A stretch of DNA of 64,000 nt, taken from contig OZ025240.1 in the NCBI GenBank assembly GCA_964019155.1, forward strand, positions 24,233,536 to 24,297,535, given 5' to 3'. Shown piece by piece: positions 46,651-59,391 of this stretch. The position numbers were made by a program, and so were the translations under genes. The DNA comes from Osedax fenrisi (lineage: Eukaryota; Annelida; Polychaeta; Sabellida; Siboglinidae). Under the pieces are notes generated by a model, which was given only the letters and a program-made list of their open reading frames with translations, was not told where the DNA came from and made no database searches. Within the stretch, counting starts at the first letter, position 1. Each line of letters starts with the position of its first letter.

Positions 46651-46748
46651 ATATACGTAGAAACTACATATAAAATACATATATCATAAACATAGTAAAT
46701 ATTATGTAGATAAACTATGTAGATACAGCGACAATTGTTTGTAGGGTA

Positions 46749-46995
46749 TTGAACATATTCATGAAGATATTCATCTAGCCAAGCAGGAAGAAAATTACTG
46801 ATGATCTTAATTATCCTGAAATTATAAATTGTATATTAATAAATAAATTATCATGACACTATAATATTTATATGTGTATACTAACTTCTAACGTCTGCAT
46901 CTTGACTATTCAATTTGTTGGACTAGAAGCTGTCCAACAAGTTTAGATACATGGCATTCACGAAGACGATACCGGAGGCGATCCCGGATAGCATT
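46749..46995 (-). repeat. Remainder of the interrupted 280-bp array
   Basis: It begins TTGAACATATTCATGAAGAT, exactly where the unit broke off at 27111, and runs through one spacer into the next core, ending at GATCCCGGATAGCAT. The partial minus-strand peptide frame of the last unit (LSGIASGIVFVNAMYLNLL) is kept. Confidence 0.9.
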
Positions 46996-47069
46996 ATTCA
47001 TGTTTCGTGAGTCATACGTTAAATATAATAATATTCACCTAACTTAGCGTTTACGTTGACGCGCAACGC

Positions 47070-47633
47070 AAATTTACTTTAAACATAGATACCTTGATAA
47101 GATATTCTTGTTTCTGTATTTACTCTGATATTAATATTATTATTATATATGTAATAATGAGTGGCCGAAATAAGTGTTTGCAATATAACACCACTCAAAA
47201 TGATAGAGGAACGTTGTATTTACTCTTTATTTATAAATTAACAAAAAAAAACATACACTAATGCTGTTTAACATATATATAGAATTACAATATGGAATAA
47301 TACAATATAATGTTTTACAAACCTCCACGTATCAAGGTATAATCAAAAATGAAATAATATTATTAAATCTAATTTAATTAAGATTATATTATTTCTACGC
47401 GACCGTTCATTGGTTCAACCAATTCTATAAACTAAATAACACTAAATAAAAAAACACAAAAATCAATATACATAAAATCAACATTTCTACTTTTAATTAT
47501 TCCATGAAAGAAAACAAAAATATAACCAATTAAAAATATATAATAAACTAAATAACATTAACTAAAAACACAAAAACCACTAGACGAAATTAACATTTAT
47601 AATTATTACATAATACACAACTAAATAAAATAA
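47070..47633 (-). repeat. LTR-like repeat, copy B
   Basis: Nearly identical to 21660-22222 over 564 bp with different flanks, so a possible solo LTR. AATAAA is present on the minus strand as in copy A. Clear target duplications were not found. Confidence 0.65.
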
Positions 47634-49129
47634 GCATATATATAATAATATAATAATATCAGAGTAGATACATAAGTAATTGCTTATATTTTTAATTTAA
47701 TAATAACTTATCGAAGTATGTATGTTTAGAGTAAAGCTCACATGATAAAATTAAAATATATAAATAAATATATATATAGGATATATATATTAAATAAAAT
47801 AAAATTTCTTTAAATCTAATTAATTTTGACATACATTCGGATAACTAGTTCTCTATATTATACGGAATTATTTTCTATATTTACGTAATCATTACAGTAA
47901 AGGATAACGTTTTAAAATCGATTGCGAAAATAAGAAAATTGAAATATCACAACTCTAATTTATTTAGTAAACAAGAAAAAAGGAATTCGGCAATTGTTCA
48001 ATTTAAAATCATAGGGAAACTGTTTGTTAAAGATATATAATTTCTAAAACGATGTAATTGTAATATATTTATTACATTCAAAATGGACTGTAGTACATAT
48101 AATTTATGAATTAATAACGATAATTATATAATATGTTCATGTGGTAATAAATACCATTATAAATGCTTATATATAAAGACAAAATTATGAAAACAAATTG
48201 GTCTAATAAATCACCACCAACATATGCTATTCAGTTATTTAGTTCATAACATTTTATATTTAAATGTAATATATGTATAAATAATAATAATGATAATACA
48301 CCAATAAATCTACTTAGTTTAAATAATTCATTACCATCGTCTACTATTAATGATAATAGTAATATTAATAATGTAATAAATAGCACAGAAACAAAATTAA
48401 ATATGTTATTATCAAAAATTACTGAAATAATTGATATGATTGTTGTTAAAAAAACATACTATAATGTAACCTCTAATGTATCCTCTACTATAACCACTTC
48501 TGATACCTATAGGTATCAGAAGTATATATATACTAACAATTTGGTAAATTCAATAAATATTATTTAAAATAATATAGATAGCAATAATGAAATAATTATT
48601 CACAATATAAATATTCCTAAAACTGATAAAACTAATTTCTTTAAATGCTTAGTAAATATTATTTGTAAAATAGTAGATATTAATATATCGTGTGTATTAT
48701 CAACAGTTCAATTATCATTTAATAAATTAAAATTAATTTTAGATAATGTGGTCTCAAAACAAATTATTTTATCAAATGTAACCGATTATGTAGATTACGA
48801 GATCTACAAAATGCATTCATTAGAACATCTCTAGATGAAATATCACTAGCATGACATCAGATATTATACCATGTAGTTAAAAATAAATTAATTAAAAGTA
48901 AACAAATTATCAAATGTATTTATAATTCTAGAAGTAGTTCCTATGAACTAAGATATATTATAAATAATAAAATTGACTGGAATATTTCAATTGGTGAAAA
49001 TAATTTTAGTGAATGGAAATTGTCATATATTACTTATAAAAATTCCATTATTAATAAAAATAAAAATAAAACTACAGGTTCTAGATGACTAACCGGCAAT
49101 AAAGATGAAAATATTAATAATAACAATTT

Positions 49130-49760
49130 AAATATATATTATGCTAATGCTCGTAGTATTAGAAATAACATACATTTTTTGGAATTTTTACTTTCATCTG
49201 ATAAATATGACATTATATGTTTAGTTGAAACATTCTTAACGGTAGATGATATAGATTCTCTATATTTAATCCGTGGAAAAAATTATACACTATTTAGATA
49301 CGATAAATTAATTCATAGAGGAGGTGTTGTGATATTTTGTAAATCTAGTTTATATCCTGTAAGAAATTTTATTTCACACATAGATGTTCAATATATACAT
49401 TTAAAAATGAATTCAAAAATTCAATTTAATATTATATGTGTTTATAGACCTCCAAATTGTAATGAAGTATCTCATGAACAGATATGTAAATTATTTGATA
49501 TAACCCAACAAAATTATAATTCATAATTATAGGAGATTTTAATTTACCAAATTTTAATTGGAAAGAATATACATTTCCTAGTTACCCAAAAAGTTAAGCA
49601 TTATTTTACGATTCGATTATTAAAAATTCATTTTCACAATTAATAATTAATAAGCCAACTCGTAATAATAATATAATTGATTTACTTTTTACTAATGAAA
49701 AACATTTATATCTTTATATTACGGATTATACAAAAATATAAGTGACTACTATTCTGTTTC
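49130..49760 (+). pseudogene. LINE ORF2 endonuclease domain
   Basis: Apurinic-type endonuclease blocks in order: ANARSIRNN (substrate strand), CLVETFL (catalytic Glu), RGGVVIF, CVYRPPN, GDFNLPNFNW (catalytic Asp, Asn) and SDYYSVSF in place of the usual SDH. The His to Tyr change at this last catalytic site, plus a stop at 49524, means it cannot cut. The first 115-codon part is open at 49179-49526. Confidence 0.85.
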
Positions 49761-49842
49761 ATTTAATGTAAATATTGAAAAATACCGATGTAAACAGATT
49801 TTAAAATCAAACAATTTTGATTTCAATAATGCTAATATAAAA

Positions 49843-51237
49843 TTGATTAAATATCATCTTTCTAGATTTAATTGGGAATATCTAAATTCAAATGATTATA
49901 ATATCGATCAAAAAGTAGAATATTTTAATAATGTTCTAAATAAATTATTTTTATCACATATTCCTAATATAAATAATACAATAAAACAGGTACTTCCGAA
50001 GAATATATTGAAATTGAAGAAGCAAGTAAAAAAATTATTTCGAAAATCTAAAACTAATTTACAATATAAATATAATTGGATAGAAGCAAAAAAAAAATTA
50101 TCCAAGGAATTAGAATCTTTAAATTTTAAGAGAGAGATTAATGCAATTAATTCAAAAAATAAATTAAAGTTTTATAAATTTATGAAAAAAAGACAAAATT
50201 TAAAATCTGGAGTATCTCCTCTAATTGATATATCAAATAATAATATTTTATTTTCAGATCTCGACAAAGCAAATACGTTAAATTCATATTTTAGTTCAAT
50301 TCAACAAAATGATAATGGAAATTTACCCGAATTTTATAACTTAACTAAACACAAATTTGATAATATTGATTTAAATCTTGAAATAATTAAAATATGTTTA
50401 AATATATTAAAAATTACACATACTTTCGGAACTGATGGGATACCATCTTCTATGTTAAAATTATTATCTAATGAATTATGTAGGCCTTTATATATTATTT
50501 TTAATTCATCTTTATTATCGGGTAATATACCGAAAATTTGGAAAAAATCTATAATCACACCAATTTTTAAAAAGGGTGAACCATCAAATTCAAATAACTA
50601 TAGGCCTATTTCAATAACATGTGTAATGTGTAGAGTATTATAACGTATTATTTCTAAACAATTAATTTTTTATTTAAAATCTAATAATTTATTAACAAAA
50701 TATCAATATGGTTTTATAAGTGGAAAAACCACAGAATTACAATTAATAAAATGTTTAAAATTTTGGTATAATGAATTGAATAATAAAAAATGTGTAGATA
50801 TAATATATATTGATTTTGCAAAAGCTTTTGATGTTGTTTCTCATGAAAAACTACTATTTAAATTAAAATCATACGGTATATCTAATAAAATAATAAAATG
50901 GTTTTATAATTTTTTATCGAATAGATCTCAAATTACACGGGTTGAAAATTCTTTTTCAAATAGTTCTATTGTAAAATCTGGAGTACCACAAGGATCGGTT
51001 TTAGGTCCAATTTTATTTTTATTATATATTAATGATCTTCCTAGTATATTCTCTTCAAAAATTCATATTGATTTATTTGCCGATGATACAAAAATATATT
51101 TTTCATACGCATCTGAGAGTGAAAGATTTCTTTTACAAAATAATTTAAATTTATTTTCACAATGGGTAAATAAATGGCAATTAAATATTTCATTATCAAA
51201 ATGTGCAGTTATGACTTTAGGGAAGGTAACTCCATAA
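49843..51237 (+). pseudogene. LINE ORF2 reverse transcriptase domain
   Basis: Two open stretches (49843-50643, 50776-51237) in one frame are separated by TAA at 50641-50643 with conserved RT sequence continuing through (LIFYLKSNNLLTKYQYGF). Fingers and palm blocks are all present, including the first catalytic Asp (IYIDFAKAFD) and the FADD box, where Phe replaces the usual Tyr, which is allowed in CR1-like RTs. The thumb and C-terminal part follow to 51969 with frameshifts around 51235-51640. Confidence 0.9.
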
Positions 51238-52039
51238 AAATATTTTATAAATAATATTCAATTAGAAAAGTTACTTTTTATAAAGATTTAGGAATAATAT
51301 TTGAAAATAACCTTTTATTTAATAATCATATTGATTATATTTGTAAAAAATATTTATTTATAAATACTTATTTTTCTCTGAATTCAATTTTTAGATGCAT
51401 TACTACAAAATCCCCTAGAGCATTATTAAATGCATATAAAATTTATTGCAGACCAATTTTTGAATATGCATCCATAATTTGGTCACCTTTCTCAAAGGTT
51501 AGTAAATGTAGTGGTCTCATAGACCAAATTGAAAGAGTGCAAAGATTATTTACTAGAAGATTAATTACAAGATGCGTATACGCACCCTATAGGGTATAAC
51601 AATTAATCAAATATTAATTATAAATCATATATAGAGAGATTGGTATATTTTAAATTAGAATCACTTGAACTAAGAAGATTAAAAATAGATCTAACTACAA
51701 TTTTTAAAATTTCAAATAATTATACAGATATAAATATATCTGATATTCTTAACATTTCGAATAATTGTAGAATTAGAGGTAATTGTAAAAAATTAAATGT
51801 AATACATAATTATGATAATACAATTAAAAATATAATTAATAATATATCAGTTAATATATGGAATTCATTAAATAATGATATAATGAAATCTGTATCTGTT
51901 TCATCTTTTAAAAATAAAATAAACAAAGTCTGTTTTGACAAACAACTTTTTTTTAACAGAAATTTATAATTTTATATTGATTTATGTTTCATTTTGTATT
52001 TTAATTATTGCATATTATTGCTCTTCTGGTTTTTTTTAA

Positions 52040-52620
52040 TGTGTTTTTGTTATAGAAAATTTGGGTTTTTATATCTATATTTCAAATATATTATAATATA
52101 AAATTAATAATTCATTATTATTACAGATAAAGTGGGAAGTATTATTTTATTTTTGTTTGTTCTGTAATATATTTTGTTATACATTTATTTTTGTTATAGA
52201 AAATTCGGGTTTTTATATCTATATTTCAAATATACTATAATATAAAATTAATAATTCGGTATTATTATAGATAAAGTGGGAATTATTATTTTATTTTTGT
52301 TTGTTCGGTATTATATGTTTTTTTATATATATTTTGTAAATATGTTTCAAATGTATTATTTTACTAAACTACAATATTAATAATTTTCTATTATTTCAGA
52401 TTATAGATTAAGTATTATATTGTTTGTTTCGTAATATTATTGGTATATTATTTGTTATTAACTGTTTTTGTATAGTTATATTGGTTTATTTTATTTGTAA
52501 CTTGTTCTGTTTGTATATATATATATGTTTCAAATTTATTATAGGTACCTACAATTAAAATATAAAATTAATAAAGTACTACCTACTATTATTACAGATT
52601 TTGGGTGCAAAGATAAGAAG
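52040..52620 (+). repeat. Decaying 3'-UTR repeats of the LINE
   Basis: GGTTTTTATATCTATATTTC, AAATTAATAATTC, ATTATTACAGATAAAGTGGG repeat at about 52065 and 52210 with high similarity and twice more in weaker form (52340, 52530). Confidence 0.75.
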
Positions 52621-53199
52621 AATTCTATAAAGTTAAAGTAGAAATTGAATATTTCGATGCCACTTACAAAATAATGTATTTTATTTCTATTTTCGATTAT
52701 TTTTACGCTATCATTTATTTCTATTTTGATCATTTTTCGTTTATTTTACTATATGATTTATTTCTACTTTCGATTGTTTTTCGTTTATTTTTACGGTAAC
52801 TGTAAAACGTTTTAATTTCTTTAATTTTTTAATTTCGTATTATTCTTTGTTTATTTCTATAACGTATGTTATCGTTAGCAAATATGTATACTTTATACTT
52901 TCGATTATATTTTCGGCTATGTATTTGCTTAAATAAATTATCAATCAATCAATAATAATAATTAAAGAAATACTTTTAATTATAAGTTTTTTTTTTTTAT
53001 TTTTTTTATTTTTTAAAATTGTTGTTTTTTTTAATAATAATAATAATTATTTATAATTAGTGTAATAATTTTAATACGATTAATTTAAAAAAATATAAAA
53101 TGAATTATATTGTATATATATATGTATATATCAAATAATAATAAATAATAAATACTAAATAAAAAATATTAAAAATATTAAAAATATTAAAGTTATTTT

Positions 53200-53470
53200 T
53201 AAAATAATAAATATAATTGTAATATGATAAAAGGTAATATAAAAAAACTAGATAAGATATAATAAAATTAAAATATGTATAATATAGATGTATGAATAAA
53301 TATAAATTAAATACGATTTGCTTATATACTCTGGTAAATGCTTTTAAATGTGATGAATTAATTAAATAACTAGGTAAATAAATCCAATGTCGTACACCAA
53401 TATTAGTATAATCATATTAAGTTACGTGATATTCTAGAACAGAAGTTACCATACTTTTTTTTCTCGAATA
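53200..53470 (-). pseudogene. 3' end of the LINE type seen at 19927-21007
   Basis: On the minus strand: RISRNL, TNIGVRHWIYLPSYLINS then LKAFTRVYKQIVFN, nearly the same as the C-terminal end at 20880-21007, followed by the same AT-rich 3' region. It is strongly 5'-truncated. Confidence 0.75.
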
Positions 53471-53484
53471 TCATCCTCTTTGTA

Positions 53485-53529
<45 letters not shown>

Positions 53530-53534
<5 letters not shown>

Positions 53535-54230
53535 CCGACCCCTTTGTTACATAATATTTTATTTCCAACTTTCAATCATAATACATGTTTATACATCATA
53601 TTTATAACAACAAATAACTATAAAATCTAAATTATTTATTTATAGGTAGACATATATTGTTACATATGTACACCAATAGGATAATTGTGCTTTATTTTCT
53701 TAAATCAGTTTTCTTGCCGTTAATTCTAATATATTTCTTTGTTTTGTTAAAATATATATATGAGCAATAAATTCTAAAAATTATTAAATTAACATTATAC
53801 TTATTAAATAAATTACAGAAACCTTCATCCTCTAAATATGAAGTAGGAAATGTCATCAAATACATTTTGAATTAATGCGGTATTTCATAATATTTGAATG
53901 CATTATTTATCTAGAAAGAAATACCGGCATTATTATTAAATTAATTTTTAATTTAATCATTTTTTGTATATTAATTTCTTGTAAATGAAGAAGCTCATAT
54001 GACATATTAGAGGTATCTGGATTAAGTATTATATTCGGAATTTTTAGAATTATTAAATCTTTAGATCACTTTTTCATATTTTCAATAAGTGAGTTAATTA
54101 TGGTTAATATATTAGTTCTTTCGGTGGCACAACATATTTGTATTTACATAACAATATCTAAGTAATAGACATATTATGAAATATATTAGTATATTTTAAT
54201 TTATTATATATGAATCATCTATATATATCT
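53530..54230. other. AT-rich DNA, possible scrap of the GGGGAAAGT family
   Basis: TACCGACCCCTTTGTTAC at 53533 resembles the CCGACCCC ends of the element at 7681, directly after an (AT)n run (53489-53531). Otherwise no feature. Confidence 0.3.
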
Positions 54231-54239
54231 AACATGAGG

Positions 54240-54710
54240 AACAAGTTAAAGATCAGGGCCTTTAAAGCCATTGTTGAAACAGTTATATTATATAATATAA
54301 TGCTGTATTATAATGCTGGACCTTAGACAGTAAGCTGAAAAAACTGATATATGGATGCTACACTCGCTTACTACGTATGGCTCAGAATATCTTCTAGAAA
54401 AGCAAAACCAGCAATGAAAAACTATATAATGCGAATGTAACATATATAATCTATGAAAGAATGTTAACTCTTGCTGGAAACTGTATACGTCACAAAGAAT
54501 AAACAGAATATAACTAATACGTTAGACATCAATACGAGGAAAAAGAAGAAGAGGTCGCCAACAGTTTACGTGTATATAGGCCTACAACTTCAGACTGACC
54601 TTGAGGACATGATGAAATACGATATGTAATGATGGATCGTGGCGAATGGAAGAAACTGTCAAAATTGGGTCGAGAGCTCGACGAAAGTAAAGTAAGTATA
54701 TATGAATTTA
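54240..54710 (+). pseudogene. LINE C-terminal fragment
   Basis: Over several frames: MRNKLKIRAFKAIVETVILY, LAGNCIRHKE, RGKRRRGRQQ-like basic stretch, and YVMMDRGEWKKLSKLG. This matches the C-terminus of the widespread LINE group with ...LAGHC.RH, ...RRRGR, ...AMMDR..W. Many stops. It belongs to the same broad group as 27600-27770 and 62130-64000. Confidence 0.8.
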
Positions 54711-55021
54711 TAAAAAAATATATGTTGTATAGTATTTTAATTTATAAAAAATGTATATGTTGTATTATATTTTAACTTACATCGTATTTTAATTTATTTT
54801 ATTAATTATTAAGATATGTACTCATGCATGCAATACATATAAAATACATTGATAACAATATAGCCTAATTGTGATGAAAACTATGTAAGGGGTTTTTGTA
54901 AAGTATGTATGTTAATCTATATATTAAACTAACTAGGTATGCACACCTGCAACATATGTTTCATCTTAATTATGAATGAATAGTATTTGAATTATTTAAG
55001 AATAAATTAATACGTAATATA

Positions 55022-55074
<53 letters not shown>

Positions 55075-55804
55075 ATATATGCTATCTAGGATCAATAATC
55101 GAATCGTTTTATACTAGAAATTAATGGCGAATAATACTTATCGTTATAAAGAAACTTTCTTTAAATCTATAGTAACACTACTATTAGAGAATGCGTGCGG
55201 TATTGTGTCAACATTATTCATAATATATATATTTGTAAACTAAAATATCTCGTAAATTATAATATGATATTCGATGATTATTATCTTGACGTAAAAATAG
55301 AGTATTTATTTGATTCATATTCATATTCATATTATTAAGTGCAAGTAGGCTACTGAAATAAATTCATCTGAAATTTTAAAAATACAATTATGATTAAACT
55401 TACACCTAAATGTTACTTTATGTAAAATGTTAATGAAAATTATATTTATAGTACATAGATAAGTATCAATTAAAAATATAGTGTAGATTACATGTTTTCT
55501 AACACTGACAATAACCTATATGAATAATGAAAGGTATTACTTAAGTAGGATAGATATATAGATATATTATAAATACCGATATTTAAATGTATATTACTCA
55601 TGCAATATTATAAAACTGATTAAAATAAATATCGTTAATAAATAAATAAATAAATCTGAATTATCATTCCTTAAATTATATGTTTTACATAGAGAAAAAA
55701 TTCATGTGAATTAAATTCATTTAAATACCATCTAGTTATGAACATATTTATATCATCGTGCACTACATATAAATACTATATATGCCCACAATTATCGTTA
55801 TCTT

Positions 55805-55850
<46 letters not shown>

Positions 55851-56040
55851 CATTATACTAATAGTATACTATAAAATGAATGTCATATTCCATTAATAGT
55901 ATTTACTTTAAAAGTCATAACTCAATTATTGATCGTGCCCATGACAGCACGTGACTCATGGTAAACATAAACAAACTATAGCATTCGTTATATGTGTGTT
56001 TACATAGGAAATACATAGGCGACACGTTAATATAATATGC
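54711..56040. other. AT-rich DNA with (AT)n tracts
   Basis: (AT)n at 55026-55071 and 55811-55849. No gene recognised. Confidence 0.4.
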
Positions 56041-56510
56041 TGACGATACATTCATATATGACTATAGTGTTGTTAGTAGACCACGATTTTCGGGGCGGTA
56101 ACCTTTGACCGTTAAACATGCGATGGCGTATATTTAGTAACTTAACTTTAGGGGTTATAAGATATGACTCATAACTTAGTCAATGATAACATATAATACT
56201 TAGAAAATACATATTAACTGATGCAACTATACACTATTTATATATGTTGATTATTAACCATTATATGAATTCAAAGATAATACAGGTGAAATGCTTGAAG
56301 CTAATAATAGTAATGATAACGCCGTTATAGCGAATGGTATTTCTTATCACTTTATCACTTGCAAATGTCGACTATATTCACATAAGTTATCATTATAATG
56401 TCTTCTTTACAATTTTATTATTATTCGTGTATTTATTTATTTATTTGTTTAATTATATCAACTTGACGAATATAAACATCTATTGTTTTCATTGAGTCAT
56501 CAAACATTTA
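56041..56510. repeat. Paralogous segment D1 (empty-site copy)
   Basis: Starts with ATATGCTGACGATAC and GGGGCGGTAACC, shared with the promoter region of the TIL gene (11750-11950). From ATGCGATGGCGTAT to TTGTTTTCATTGAGTCA it runs in parallel with 57474-57586 plus 58480-58745. At the point where the other copy carries the element, this one reads GCAACTATACACTATT without insertion. Confidence 0.8.
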
Positions 56511-56620
56511 TAATAGTATTACTTGTAATAACATTAATGTTAAATTAAATAATTACCTGGCAATAAACCTGAGGGAAGTGGAGGTATAACTAGAATAATA
56601 ATATATACTACAACTATAGT

Positions 56621-56654
<34 letters not shown>

Positions 56655-56743
56655 AATATATAGGAAAAGATATGAAAACATAAATAATTATCTGTGTTAG
56701 TTTAATATTAATAGTTTAATATATTAAACTAGTAAGTATAATT

Positions 56744-56780
<37 letters not shown>

Positions 56781-57473
56781 AAGAGGAACATTACTAGTAT
56801 TACTATTTTAAAAAGAATATGAGGTGTATTGTGATTGGGGTAATGTATTTATATAATATATATATGCATATATATGCATATATATTAATATTGATGATGT
56901 GATTAAAAATGCTGTAATTTAAATAAAATTGTTAGTAATTATAAACGGACACTTTGTAATATAGATACATTTTAAAATTATATGTATATATCTACATATT
57001 TAAATTAAAATATATTAATTTGAAGTTAAAATGTTAAAATGATATTAATTCACCTAATATACTTATTCGATTATTATAATTTTCGGAGATTATTCGATCC
57101 ACAAATATCACAAAATGTAATGAATTACTAATCGATATGGACGAATATTATTTAATCTATACATAAATCAACGACCACATTAAAAGATAAACTAAATAAG
57201 TACATTATCGTGAATTATATCTGAACTAGCTCAATATATAATCTACCTTAATATCTTTTCTAAATTATATGTATCTATGTTAAGTGATATGATGTAGTAT
57301 AAAATACTCAATATATTTAACTATTTGTTTACTTATATGAGCGTTATAGAATGGATGTATTCATAATAATATTGGGTTAAATATGTATCTTACGATGATA
57401 TTTAATGAGAGCAGAATGTAACGTATATATGGATAATAAACCATCTTTAAAAACCAAATCGTCAATTATAACA

Positions 57474-58745
57474 TGCGATGGCGTATTAGCTTTATAGGTC
57501 ATAAGATATGACTCATAACTTAGTTAATGATAACGTACACTACTTAATATTATACACATTAACTAATGCAGCTATAGCTGCATATAGGGGAAAGTAACCT
57601 AATACGGGCACTTTAACAATAAATGGTCTTAACATTTTATGAATCATTATTTTTATTCAAAAATTACAATATATTAATATTATATGATTATATATAATAT
57701 AGTGATTTTAAAATTTTATTTAATTTTTTAATTCCATAGTAATCGGGGGTGTCTGTATTCGGTACCCATGTCCGAATACGTACAACTGTGTTATAATACG
57801 AAAACCTTATATACCACTAGATAAACTATATATTATTGATGAATTAATTAACCAAATTACAATTACTTTATTTATAATTAATTTCATGAATAATTTATTC
57901 TAATTTAATTAGTTAATATTTATTTATTTTTATTATTTTTTAATTAATAATACACTTTAACTATCTATATAATAACAATTTTAGATTTAGCTTTATTGGT
58001 GGAATTAATATTATAACTCACGCGATTTTTATGAAAATAAGAATAGTTCATACGCTGCGCGCTGATTGGTTATATAGTGTCCGTATTAAGACATATAGAG
58101 TGTCCGTATTAGGGACTTATATTACCTCTATATATATGCTTATAACTTAATGAATATTTGATAAAAATATAGAAATTATATATATAATGTTTAGAATACT
58201 TTATTTTTTAATATTATATTTTATATCATTCATTTGTATATTCTTGAGAAGGTTTTCAGTTGACATTTTTTTTCATAAATTTAAAAACGTAAAAAAAAAT
58301 CAGCTTATTGGATATATCAGGACTATTTTAACTTCTTAAAAATAAAAAATACTTATATATACTATTTATATATTTATGAAAATGTTATTCACTAAACATT
58401 TTGTTGTAGGATTCATTGTTTCTGAGATAACGAGAGCGTCCCTATTAGGGCACTGTCCGTATTCTGTTACTTTCCCCTATACACTATTTATATATGTTAA
58501 TAATTAACCCCTATATGAATTCAAAGATAATACAGGTTAAGCTTGAAGCTAATGATAGTAATGATAACGCCATAATAGCGAATGGTATTACTTATCACTT
58601 TATCACTTTCAAATGTCGACTATATTCATATAAGTTATCATTATAATGTATTCTTTAAAATGATACTAGTATTCGTGTATTTATTCATTTATTTGTTTAT
58701 CATATCAACTTGGTGCATATAAATTTCTATCGTTTTCATTAAGTC
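57474..58745. repeat. Paralogous segment D2 (filled-site copy)
   Basis: Same order of landmarks as D1 (ATGCGATGGCGTAT, AAGATATGACTCATAACTTA, TGAATTCAAAGATAATACAG, TTTATCACTT.CAAATGTCG) interrupted by the element at 57587-58477. Confidence 0.8.
57587..58477. mobile_element. TA-flanked non-autonomous DNA transposon (GGGGAAAGT family, copy 2)
   Basis: Ends GGGGAAAGTAAC and GTTACTTTCCCC are perfect inverted repeats of 12 bp, with TA on both sides (57585-57586, 58478-58479). Inside, GTCCGTATT and its inverse recur (58078, 58096, 58455). It is 891 bp and non-coding. The paralogous segment D1 provides the empty site. Confidence 0.9.
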
Positions 58746-58924
58746 AATAAAATAATTATTTTATTTTTTAATTAAAAAAAAATGAATTTATACTATATAT
58801 TCGTATACAATTATTTTTGTATTCAGTATTTATTAATATATATTTTTATTAAATAATGCCGTGTATAGTTATAATATAATATGTGGTAATACTTGCTTAT
58901 TATCTCACTATATTATAGTGTTAG

Positions 58925-59391
58925 CAAATATTTGTTGAAGGAAAGATATAATACTTACGCGAAATCGTGGAATTCGAACTTTTATACAAAATACACCAGT
59001 ACCACCTATATGTGGGGTTACATTTAGAAACTATGTGTTGTTTATAATGTAAAGTTTACATTGTAAACTCATATTAAACTATACACTTTTAAAATGTTAA
59101 ATAATATGCTTTTATTAGTATTTATATGATGAAAACTAAGTGTTCATTACTAATATATAACAAACAAATATGGTATGTATGTTTTAAATTCTAATAAGTA
59201 TATATTTTGTGAGTAAAAGCTAATTTTTATTGTATGTAATTTAATACCGCAATGAAAATATTATATATGATAAAGAGTCGAACCTAAATATATTTCAGTG
59301 ATTAGATACTATTGCTATCAGCGGCATCGGGTATTACTTAATTACGTTGCATTCATAAGGAGTGTTATAGCGTTGATTCTAAAACTCTTTG
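58925..59391 (+). mobile_element. MITE family 'CAAA', copy 4
   Basis: 467 bp with the family landmarks; the right end is more diverged (CGTTGATTCTAAAACTCTTTG). It is the only copy outside the 19.6-kb element. Confidence 0.75.

Larger units (their letters stand above)
27114..46746. mobile_element. 19.6-kb TA-flanked element with 14-bp TIRs (giant DNA transposon or composite)
   Basis: The left end CCCTACAAACAATT and right end AATTGTTTGTAGGG are perfect inverted repeats, each bordered by TA. The outer flanks are two parts of one 280-bp unit that rejoin without loss at GAGATGA-TA-TTGAAC (consensus GAGATGATCTTGAAC). This is what one insertion with a 2-bp target duplication leaves. Just inside the left end lie 56-bp tandem repeats, and inside the right end repeats of about 91 bp, both rich in CTACATA/TATGTAG; such subterminal repeats are common transposase-binding arrays. 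Its interior holds nested MITEs, LINE scraps, a 1,722-bp duplication, a transposon-protein fragment (34330-34658) and possible host-like exons. No transposase for these ends is recognised. Two unrelated insertions could mimic this only if both hit the same dinucleotide of the array. Confidence 0.72.
48080..52950 (+). mobile_element. CR1-type non-LTR retrotransposon, nearly full length, inactivated
   Basis: ORF1 remnant: 48083-49090 begins with a PHD-like zinc finger (IICSCGNKYHYKCL). ORF2 parts: endonuclease (49130-49760) with YYANARSIRNN, VETFL, YRPPN, IGDFNLPNFNW; reverse transcriptase with TDGIPSSMLK, IITPIFKKG, NNYRPISI, FAKAFDVVSHEKLLFKL, GVPQGSVLGPILFLLYIND and FADDTK (50430-51110); C-terminal region 51400-51969. 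Stops at 49524, 50641 and 51235 and frame changes between these blocks show it is dead, but decay is light compared with the other LINEs here. The element ends near 52950 in a TCAATCAATCAATAATAATA tail, as CR1-like elements do. The 3' UTR has four decaying repeats of about 130 bp (from 52040). Confidence 0.9.

Noticed and set aside
56290..56400. Short conserved frame in D1 and D2 (GEMLEANNSNDNAVIANG-like)
   Set aside because: A 2-bp indel shifts the start between the copies and the stretch is short. Similarity is explained by the DNA duplication.
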